From positions 1 to 21,157 of the forward strand of contig CAZKWC010000054.1 in NCBI GenBank assembly GCA_964556425.1: a stretch of 21,157 nt of DNA, read 5' to 3'. The notes under the pieces were generated by a model that saw only the letters and a program-made list of their open reading frames with translations, ran no database searches and was not told the DNA's origin. This stretch comes from JALQUL01 sp964556425. Its GTDB lineage: Bacteria > Pseudomonadota > Gammaproteobacteria > Burkholderiales > Burkholderiaceae_C. Shown piece after piece: positions 13,778 through 19,962 of the stretch. Numbering within the stretch: the stretch's first letter is position 1; each line of letters starts with the position of its first letter. The position numbers were made by a program, and so were the translations under genes.

Positions 13778-15517
13778 ATGCCCCTGCCACCTCCTCCCAA
13801 TAAAAAAGCGGCTAAAGTGGCGGCAGTGGCCGACTCTATCGCCGCTGTTGCCACTTCTCAAACCTCAGAAGTTCAAGATTTAACTGTTAACTTAGCAAAA
13901 ACCACAAAAAAAACAGCTAAGCCCCTCAAAAATGCTAGTGGCAAAAAACTGAGTCAAGCGCTTGAGGTGGAAACCAAAATCGTTCCCGAAACAGTTCAAG
14001 CCACCCCAAAAAATAAAAAAATAACCAGTCAAGCAAGCCTGTCTAAGCTAGAAAATGCAGACACTGCCGCAGCTGAAGTAAAAACAACTCGAACTAAAAA
14101 AACTAGTTCAGCTCAATCTAGCAATCCTCTTGTAAAACGTTTGTTTGTTCTCGATACCAATGTTTTAATGCATGACCCAATGTGTTTGTTCCAATTTCAT
14201 GAACATGACATATTTTTGCCAATGGTGGTACTAGAAGAGCTAGATAATCACAAAAAAGGCATGACTGAGGTTGCCAGAAATGCAAGGCAAACCAGTCGTA
14301 GTCTTGATGGCTTGGTAGCCAATACTGGCTCAGAAATTGAACAAGGCTTGTTGCTCAATAGCACTGGTCATAAAGGTGCAAGAGGAAAATTATTCTTCCA
14401 AACTACTTTACTCAGCTCCGACCTCCCTTCTGCCCTACCTCAAGGCAAGGCAGATAATCAAATTCTAGCGGTAGTGAACGCTTTACGAATCAGCCATGCT
14501 CCTCAAGAAGTGGTACTGGTGAGTAAAGACATCAATATGCGGGTGAAAGCTAGGGCTTTGGGTTTAAAAGCCGAAGACTACCAAAATGATAAAGCACTTG
14601 ATGATGGAGATTTACTCTATACAGGTAGCCTTGCTTTACCCGATAATTTTTGGCAAACCACTGGCAATAGCACCGAGAGCTGGCAAGAAGGAATTCACAC
14701 CTACTATCGCTTTAGCTCGTCTATTGTCGATCAAATGCATATCAACCAATTTGTTTATCTTGAACAAGAAGGTGAAACCGCTCTTTATGCCAGAGTCACT
14801 GAAATTCGTGGCCAAACCGCAGTAGTTAAAAGCCTTAAAGACTTCCGTAATCCTAAATATTCTGTTTGGGGTGTCAATGCTCGCAATCGTGAGCAAAATT
14901 TTGCAATGAATCTTTTGCTCGATCCAGAAATTGATTTTGTTTCTTTAACTGGCACTGCAGGTACTGGTAAAACCTTATTGGCGCTGGCCTGTGGTTTAAC
15001 TCAAGTGCTAGATGACCGCCGTTATTCTGAAATCATTATGACGCGTGCTACCGTCAGTGTAGGCGAGGACATTGGCTTCTTACCTGGTACCGAAGAAGAA
15101 AAAATGGGCCCTTGGATGGGTGCTATGGATGATAACCTCGAAGTTTTAACTAAATTCGAAAGCAATGCGGGCGAATGGGGTAAGTCTGCAACTCATGATT
15201 TATTACGTAGCCGAATTAAAATTAAGAGTATGAACTTTATGCGAGGTCGCACATTTTTAAGTAAATTTGTGATTATTGACGAGGCGCAAAATCTAACCCC
15301 CAAACAAATGAAAACCCTTATTACCCGTGCTGGCCCTGGTACTAAGATTATTTGTATGGGTAATTTGGCACAAATCGATACCCCGTATTTAACTGAAGGT
15401 TCTTCGGGACTTACCTTTGCAGTTGATAAATTTAAGGGTTGGCCTCATGGCGGCCATATTACCTTGGCTCGTGGAGAGCGCTCACGATTAGCTGATTTTG
15501 CCAGTGATGTTTTATAA
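13778..15517 (+). CDS. phoH: PIN-PhoH family ATPase
   Basis: This 579-residue protein has three parts. Residues 1-115 are a low-complexity, Lys/Ala/Thr-rich tail, probably disordered. Residues about 120-270 form a PIN ribonuclease-like domain, with LFVLDTNVLMHDP (Asp126), VVLEELDNHKKG (Glu154 region) and LVSKDINMRVKA. Residues about 370-579 are the PhoH ATPase, with Walker A GTAGTGKT (392-399) and Walker B FVIIDEAQ (497-504). PIN-PhoH (PhoH2) proteins are known in other bacteria as RNA unwinding and cleaving enzymes. The basic tail is longer than I expect for the family. A weak GGAA precedes the ATG. It probably shares a transcript with bcp. Confidence 0.95.
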   Translation: MPLPPPPNKKAAKVAAVADSIAAVATSQTSEVQDLTVNLAKTTKKTAKPLKNASGKKLSQALEVETKIVPETVQATPKNKKITSQASLSKLENADTAAAEVKTTRTKKTSSAQSSNPLVKRLFVLDTNVLMHDPMCLFQFHEHDIFLPMVVLEELDNHKKGMTEVARNARQTSRSLDGLVANTGSEIEQGLLLNSTGHKGARGKLFFQTTLLSSDLPSALPQGKADNQILAVVNALRISHAPQEVVLVSKDINMRVKARALGLKAEDYQNDKALDDGDLLYTGSLALPDNFWQTTGNSTESWQEGIHTYYRFSSSIVDQMHINQFVYLEQEGETALYARVTEIRGQTAVVKSLKDFRNPKYSVWGVNARNREQNFAMNLLLDPEIDFVSLTGTAGTGKTLLALACGLTQVLDDRRYSEIIMTRATVSVGEDIGFLPGTEEEKMGPWMGAMDDNLEVLTKFESNAGEWGKSATHDLLRSRIKIKSMNFMRGRTFLSKFVIIDEAQNLTPKQMKTLITRAGPGTKIICMGNLAQIDTPYLTEGSSGLTFAVDKFKGWPHGGHITLARGERSRLADFASDVL

Positions 15518-15545
15518 GACTAGCTAAGTAGTTTATTTTCATCAA

Positions 15546-15580
15546 CAAAAAAGCCGACCTTTAATGGGGTCGGCTTTTTT
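15546..15580. terminator. Strong bidirectional terminator after phoH
   Basis: AAGCCGACC (15551-15559) pairs with GGTCGGCTT (15568-15576), flanked by an A run before and a T run after. It ends the bcp-phoH transcript and can also stop dnaB transcription from the other side. Confidence 0.92.
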
Positions 15581-15601
15581 TATGAATATAGATACAAAAT
15601 T

Positions 15602-15644
15602 CATGGCCTAAAAAATAAAGTTCTCCATCATTTTTTAGGCATGC
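15602..15644. other. AT-rich inverted repeat between phoH and dnaB
   Basis: GCCTAAAAAAT (15606-15616) pairs perfectly with ATTTTTTAGGC (15630-15640), and flanking CATG on each side extends the stem with a one-base bulge. The T run is inside the stem, so it is an odd terminator. It may be a second stop or 3'-end protector for dnaB mRNA. Confidence 0.5.
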
Positions 15645-15695
15645 TCTCAGTACTGAATATGCATTAAGTGGTGAAATAAAGCTATCATGCCCTAT

Positions 15696-17114
15696 TTAAT
15701 AATCACCCATTCCATTGGCTAAACTCTCAAATTTAGTGATGTTTTTAAGGAATGCTAACTTCACTGTTCCGGTTGGACCATTACGTTGTTTGGCAATAAT
15801 AATTTCTGCCACACCAGGCTCTTTGCAAGCCTCTTTGGTGTAATACTCATCACGGTAAATAAACATAATAATGTCGGCATCTTGCTCGATCGCACCCGAC
15901 TCACGCAAATCACTCATCATGGGGCGCTTATCGGGGCGTGTTTCTACACTTCGATTGAGCTGTGATAAAGCAATGACTGGGCATTGTAATTCCTTGGCCA
16001 ACATCTTTAAGCCCCTAGAAATTTCACCCAAAGTAGTGGCTCGGTTATCATTATCAGCACCTGCAGAGCCAGACATTAACTGTAAATAATCTACGACAAT
16101 TAGTCCTAACTTACCGCATTTACGTGCCAAACGTCTGGCATTGGCTCTTAACTCACTACTTGTCAAACCGGCCGACTCATCAATATGCAACGATACCGAA
16201 CGCAAACGTTCAACTGCTTCTGTTAAACGAGGCCACTCTTCATCGACCAATTTACCCGTTCTTAAATGGCCTTGGTCAATTCTGCCAATCGAGCCCACAA
16301 TACGCACTGCCAACTGTGAAGCACCCATCTCCATAGAGAAAACAGCTACCGGTAAACCTTCATTCAAGGCGACATGTTCTGCAATATTAATTGCAAAAGC
16401 AGTCTTACCCATAGAAGGACGAGCCGCCAATACAATTAAATCTCCAGGCTGTAAACCTGCAGTCATGCGGTCTAAATCATAAAAGCCAGTGGGCACACCT
16501 GTGACCTCATTCGGGTTATCGGCCATTTCTTGTACCCGATCAAGTAGGCCTACCACTAGGTTGTCCATACTTTGGAAACCTTGTTTGAGTCGTGAACCCT
16601 CTTCACCAATACTTAAAATTTTGGTTTCAGCTTCATCCACAATGCTAGGTATGGTTCGGCCTTGAGTGTTAAACGCCTGCTCTGAAATAAAATCGCAAGC
16701 GCCTACCAATTTGCGCAATAAAGAACGTTCACGTACGATCTCTGCATATCGGCGAATATTGCCAGCACTTGGCACATATTGAGCTAAAGAGTTTAAATAA
16801 CCAAGGCTCACACCCTCATTCGCTTTACCCGAACTTTGTAATTGTTCGAACACGGTAATGACATCTGCCGGTCTAGATGCATTAATTAAATTTTGAATGG
16901 ATGAAAAAATAAGTTGATGCTCGAAACGATAAAAATCGACCTCAGCCAACATATCGCCGACTCGGTCCCAAGCACTATTATCAAGTAACAAACCACCTAA
17001 AACACTGGCCTCAGCCTCTAGTGAATGAGGTGGAATTCTAAGTTGCGCAATTTGCTGGTCGTTACTTTCGGCCAAAGTAGGAATAGCCTGGTTAACATCA
17101 AAAGCCATTGACAT
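15696..17114 (-). CDS. dnaB: Replicative DNA helicase DnaB
   Basis: DnaB unwinds DNA at the replication fork as a hexamer. I chose the ATG at 17114 (472 residues, MSMAFDVNQA), because AAGGA lies 6 bases before it; the open frame runs back to a TTG at 17132 with no support. The N-terminal domain has PPHSLEAEASVLGGLLLD (28-45), typical of DnaB. The RecA-like domain has Walker A ARPSMGKT (231-238), FSMEMGASQL, Walker B LIVVDYLQLM (338-347), the ALSQLNRSVE loop and DLRESGAIEQDAD. There is no intein, although this is a common insertion site in DnaB. It lies downstream of the rps operon but has its own promoter after a strong terminator. Confidence 0.98.
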   Translation of the reverse strand: MSMAFDVNQAIPTLAESNDQQIAQLRIPPHSLEAEASVLGGLLLDNSAWDRVGDMLAEVDFYRFEHQLIFSSIQNLINASRPADVITVFEQLQSSGKANEGVSLGYLNSLAQYVPSAGNIRRYAEIVRERSLLRKLVGACDFISEQAFNTQGRTIPSIVDEAETKILSIGEEGSRLKQGFQSMDNLVVGLLDRVQEMADNPNEVTGVPTGFYDLDRMTAGLQPGDLIVLAARPSMGKTAFAINIAEHVALNEGLPVAVFSMEMGASQLAVRIVGSIGRIDQGHLRTGKLVDEEWPRLTEAVERLRSVSLHIDESAGLTSSELRANARRLARKCGKLGLIVVDYLQLMSGSAGADNDNRATTLGEISRGLKMLAKELQCPVIALSQLNRSVETRPDKRPMMSDLRESGAIEQDADIIMFIYRDEYYTKEACKEPGVAEIIIAKQRNGPTGTVKLAFLKNITKFESLANGMGDY

Positions 17115-17164
17115 GAATATTCCTTGAAACAATTAAAAAAATGACTCAAAAGCCATTCTGAAAG

Positions 17165-17180
17165 GCACTCCAATGAGTGC
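17165..17180 (-). other. Stable tetraloop hairpin in the dnaB leader
   Basis: GCACTC (17165-17170) pairs with GAGTGC (17175-17180) around CAAT. It is about 50 bases before the dnaB start and within the predicted 5' untranslated region, with no T tract. It may affect mRNA stability or translation, or be neutral. Confidence 0.4.
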
Positions 17181-17226
17181 AAACATGATAAAAATAAAAC
17201 AAAGCAAGCTTATTAGATAAACACCC

Positions 17227-17256
17227 AATATACAACTTTTTTAACCAAGAGTTCAA
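17227..17256 (-). promoter_or_regulatory. Candidate sigma70 promoter of dnaB
   Basis: On the minus strand TTGAAC (17256-17251) and TATATT (17232-17227) are 18 bases apart, about 110 bases before the dnaB start. It is well placed between the rplI terminator and dnaB. Confidence 0.5.
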
Positions 17257-17305
17257 TTTTTATTCTTGTTCTCAACTGCTTGATCTTTATTGTAGCTAGC
17301 CTCAT

Positions 17306-17336
17306 AAAAAAAGGGTTGCCGTTGGGCAACCCTTTT
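17306..17336 (-). terminator. Terminator of the rpsF-priB-rpsR-rplI operon
   Basis: GGGTTGCC (17313-17320) pairs with GGCAACCC (17325-17332) around GTTG, and the A run at 17306-17312 gives a T tail on the minus strand. It lies about 30 bases after rplI. Confidence 0.93.
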
Positions 17337-17366
17337 AAAGAGTTTACTAAAAAACTAGTTTAACTA

Positions 17367-17819
17367 TTAAACAGATTCGCCGTAAACAGAAACTGTAACG
17401 TCAACTACGACATCAGTATGCAAAGAAATGCTTACTGTGCTTTCGCTTACAGTCTTGATAGGGCCGTTAGGCATGCGAACTTGTGCTTTAGACACGGTGA
17501 AACCGTTACGTGACAATTCTTCAGCAATGTCTAAGTTAGTAACAGAACCAAATAAACGGCCGTCAACGCCCGCTTTTTGAGTTACTTTTACTACTGTACC
17601 AGCTAATTTTTCGCCTAATGCTTGGGCAGCAGCTAATTTCTCGGCTGCAGCTTTTTCTAACTCGGCACGACGAGCTTCGAACTCGGCTTTGTTAGCAGCA
17701 GTAGCACGACGTGCACGGCCAGAAGGAATTAAGAAGTTACGTGCGTAACCATCTTTAACTTTAACGATATCGCCTAAGGCGCCTAAATTGACAACTTTGT
17801 CCAACAAAATAATTTGCAT
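17367..17819 (-). CDS. rplI: 50S ribosomal protein L9
   Basis: This 150-residue L9 has the N-terminal RNA-binding domain MQIILLDKVVNLGALGDIVKVKDGY (start of the family signature) with YARNFLIPSGRA, a long connecting helix rich in Ala/Glu/Lys (about 44-75), and the C-terminal domain with GVDGRLFGSVT. AAGGAG lies 8 bases before the ATG, and it follows rpsR by 12 bases. It is the last gene of its operon. Confidence 0.98.
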   Translation of the reverse strand: MQIILLDKVVNLGALGDIVKVKDGYARNFLIPSGRARRATAANKAEFEARRAELEKAAAEKLAAAQALGEKLAGTVVKVTQKAGVDGRLFGSVTNLDIAEELSRNGFTVSKAQVRMPNGPIKTVSESTVSISLHTDVVVDVTVSVYGESV

Positions 17820-17831
17820 TATGGTTTCTCC

Positions 17832-18113
17832 TTAGACTTTATGTTGGTCGGTGTAAGGCACCATTGCAAGGAAACGGGCACGTTTGATGGCCGTATTCAA
17901 TTGGCGCTGATAAATTGCACGTGTACCAGTTAAACGTGCAGGGATAATCTTGCCGTTTTCACCGATGAAATCACGTAATGTGTCAACATCTTTGTAATCA
18001 ATTTCTTCAACGTTCGCAACTGTAAAACGGCAATAGCGTTTACGTTTGAACAACAATGATTGTGTGTTGCGCTTTGGGCGCTTGTCTTTATTAAAACGTT
18101 TTGGTCCGGCCAT
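17832..18113 (-). CDS. rpsR: 30S ribosomal protein S18
   Basis: This 93-residue S18 has a basic N-terminal extension (MAGPKRFNKDKRPKRN), then KRYCRFTVANVEEIDYKDVDTLRDF and IIPARLTGTRAIYQRQLNTAIKRARF, all typical. S18 binds 16S rRNA as a pair with S6 (rpsF, same operon). AGGAG lies 8 bases before the ATG. Confidence 0.98.
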   Translation of the reverse strand: MAGPKRFNKDKRPKRNTQSLLFKRKRYCRFTVANVEEIDYKDVDTLRDFIGENGKIIPARLTGTRAIYQRQLNTAIKRARFLAMVPYTDQHKV

Positions 18114-18133
18114 GATGTGGACTCCTGTAAATC

Positions 18134-18421
18134 TTAAATTGGATTAAAAACCTGTATGTGGAATAATAAACCGCGCCCTGTTTTGCTAGGAGTAATAAAA
18201 CCTGAAAAATCAGCTTTTACACTCATATCGGATGTATTTAAAACTTCTGCTAGATGGCCAAAACAGATTGCTCTGATTTGTAAGTTCACTTGTCGTTTTA
18301 CACCGTTATCAAATTGCTCTGAAGCATGATTTAAAACTAAATCAAGAGCAGGTAAACCTGCTGGCGTATAACGCAATGAAGCGCGTTCTAGGATGTGGGC
18401 TTTAAGTTGAAACCGATTCAC
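18134..18421 (-). CDS. priB: Primosomal replication protein N, PriB
   Basis: This 95-residue single-OB-fold protein helps restart stalled forks by stabilising PriA on DNA. The N-terminal NRFQLKAHILERASLRYTPAGLP resembles betaproteobacterial PriB, followed by LDLVLNHASEQ, VNLQIRAICFGHLAEVL and the C-terminal strand GLLFHIQVF. Start is GTG at 18421, matching the family N-terminus (MNR-x-QL). No ribosome binding site is evident, so it probably depends on translation of rpsF 25 bases upstream. Its place between rpsF and rpsR is the usual one. Confidence 0.93.
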   Translation of the reverse strand: MNRFQLKAHILERASLRYTPAGLPALDLVLNHASEQFDNGVKRQVNLQIRAICFGHLAEVLNTSDMSVKADFSGFITPSKTGRGLLFHIQVFNPI

Positions 18422-18446
18422 TCAAAAACAAAGGGCAAAAATACAA

Positions 18447-18806
18447 TTAAGCGTCAGCTTGTTGTACTTTACGGCTATCTTCACGCTCAACTGACTTCAT
18501 CATAGAAGATGGAGCAGTTTCAGCTTTTTTCTTCAAAACGGTCAAATGACGCAACACAGCATCGTTAAAACGGAAGGCGTGCTCTAATTCAGCCATAACC
18601 GCTTGGTCGGCTTCAATATTGACGCACAAATAATGAGCTTTAGAAAGCTTATTGATTAAATAAGTTAACTGACGGCGACCCCAGTCTTCAACGCGGTGAA
18701 TCTTGCCACCACCAGCTGTAATCATACCTTTGTAGCGCTCTAGCATTGCTGGCACTTGCTCACTTTGATCTGGATGGATCAGTAAGACGATCTCATAATG
18801 ACGCAT
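18447..18806 (-). CDS. rpsF: 30S ribosomal protein S6
   Basis: This 119-residue S6 has MRHYEIVLLIHPDQSEQVP, RVEDWGRRQLTYLINKLSKAHYLC and FRFNDAVLRHLTV, all family hallmarks, with a charged C-terminal tail after residue 95. It pairs with S18 in the 30S platform. AAGGAG lies 7 bases before the ATG. It is the first gene of the operon, with its own promoter and structured leader. Confidence 0.98.
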   Translation of the reverse strand: MRHYEIVLLIHPDQSEQVPAMLERYKGMITAGGGKIHRVEDWGRRQLTYLINKLSKAHYLCVNIEADQAVMAELEHAFRFNDAVLRHLTVLKKKAETAPSSMMKSVEREDSRKVQQADA

Positions 18807-18829
18807 AAAAATACTCCTTAAGGGAAATA

Positions 18830-18861
18830 TGCCGCCCCGGGCGTCTTAGCAAGGTGCGGCA
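18830..18861 (-). promoter_or_regulatory. Candidate S6:S18-binding leader of the rpsF operon
   Basis: In the transcript UGCCGC (18861-18856) pairs with GCGGCA (18835-18830), enclosing a small CUU-GCU-AAG hairpin and a 3'-side internal loop with CCG, a few bases before the rpsF ribosome binding site. Many bacterial rpsF leaders carry an S6:S18-binding hairpin with a bulged CCG that allows autoregulation; the layout here fits, but I have not compared it with a covariance model. Confidence 0.5.
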
Positions 18862-18874
18862 AGGAAAGACTACC

Positions 18875-18904
18875 ATTATAGCCTATTTTTTGCCCACTAA
18901 GCAA
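18875..18904 (-). promoter_or_regulatory. Sigma70 promoter of the rpsF operon
   Basis: On the minus strand TTGCTT (18904-18899) and a perfect TATAAT (18880-18875) are 18 bases apart, about 70 bases before the rpsF ATG. This places the start of transcription just before the leader hairpin. Confidence 0.75.
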
Positions 18905-18958
18905 GCCCTCTACCCTCGCCCCGATAAAATTTGTCATATTGTTTCATTATGTCAATCG

Positions 18959-19876
18959 TTAATACTGAAAAGATTGCACCAATTGCAACTCGCCGGGTTT
19001 GCGAAGTGGCACATAAAAAATTTGTCTTTTTTCTTTTCCCGTACCCTCTTCAGTAATAACAGTAACAGTCGCCATCACCACTGTTTTTCGGCTAAAACCA
19101 CCATAATAGTTGGTAAAAATTAAATAAGTACCTTTAATTGGCACAGGATTAGAATAAATTTCGGGACCATAACCGGTAGTCACGTCCACATCAATACCGC
19201 CTCCATTCGCCACAATTTGATCACCATACCAAGCATGTTGCCCATCGGGCGAAACTATATGCAAATCAACATCGGTTTCATCGGCATCCCAAGACAGAAT
19301 AACTCTTAACTTGGCGCTTCCCTTTTCGCTTCTCGCCTCATAAAACTGGACTTTACGACTATTTTCCGCAGATCTAACTTCTACACTATTACTACCAGGA
19401 CCAAAAGCCCAAGGCCTAGCAAATCGGCCTTCTGTGACTTTTAAAGGCATTTCTGTACCATTCACCACCAATTTTGCTGGAGTCGAATTATTTTTAGACT
19501 TAACAGCGCTGGCGTTAGCACTTGTTTTTGGCAATTGAGCGATTTGTCCCGAAATTTGTGCCTTTTTTGAAACACCCTCTGTATTAACACTGGAGGCTGG
19601 ATAATAAGTTTTTTGAGCAAAATCATTAGCTGTAGCACTACTGCGCCAGCCACCCAAAGGGGTGTTCAATGTTATTTGGGCAAACAAACCCACCATGGGC
19701 AAGCAGCACATCAGGCAAGCCAAACCTATCTTTTGTAAATAATTAAAAACACGGTTCTGCTTGGTATAAAGCAAAGACAACTCTGGCATTTTAGAATCAA
19801 GCAAGCAAGCCGTTTTTATCTTTCTTTTGGCAGGCAGCGTCTTGCATGTTTTAAGGCAAGGCATTGTTAAATTCAT
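18959..19876 (-). CDS. yfaP: YfaP-like exported protein (DUF2135)
   Basis: This protein of 305 residues counts from the ATG at 19876, which has GGAG 6 bases upstream; an ATG at 19888 overlaps that site and is less likely. A long basic N-region precedes a hydrophobic segment (about 49-66, ending LFAQ) that reads as an export signal. After a Ser/Ala linker, residues 135-180 look like a small beta-sandwich (VVNGTEMP, GPGSNSVEV). The DUF2135 core follows, with SWDADETDVDLHIVSPDG (195-212), GGGIDVDVTTGYGPE (225-239) and GTYLIFTNYYGGF (249-261). The biochemical function of the family is not known to me. In E. coli yfaP is the downstream neighbour of yfaQ, and the same order is seen here. Confidence 0.8.
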   Translation of the reverse strand: MNLTMPCLKTCKTLPAKRKIKTACLLDSKMPELSLLYTKQNRVFNYLQKIGLACLMCCLPMVGLFAQITLNTPLGGWRSSATANDFAQKTYYPASSVNTEGVSKKAQISGQIAQLPKTSANASAVKSKNNSTPAKLVVNGTEMPLKVTEGRFARPWAFGPGSNSVEVRSAENSRKVQFYEARSEKGSAKLRVILSWDADETDVDLHIVSPDGQHAWYGDQIVANGGGIDVDVTTGYGPEIYSNPVPIKGTYLIFTNYYGGFSRKTVVMATVTVITEEGTGKEKRQIFYVPLRKPGELQLVQSFQY

Positions 19877-19927
19877 GACATTCTCCATCGATTGTTTTTC
19901 ATTTTGTCCTACTTGTATACATATAAG

Positions 19928-19957
19928 CCTGCTCTACACATCTCAACACTAAGCAGG
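19928..19957 (-). other. Hairpin between the YfaQ-like and YfaP-like genes
   Basis: CCTGCT (19928-19933) pairs with AGCAGG (19952-19957) around an 18-base loop, in the 86-base gap between the two genes. There is no T run, so read-through is expected. Confidence 0.35.
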
Positions 19958-19962
19958 TTGGA

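Noticed and set aside
18904..18958. TTGACA on the minus strand downstream of the YfaP-like gene as a second rpsF promoter
   Set aside because: No acceptable -10 box is found at 16-18 bases; the TTGCTT/TATAAT pair is better.
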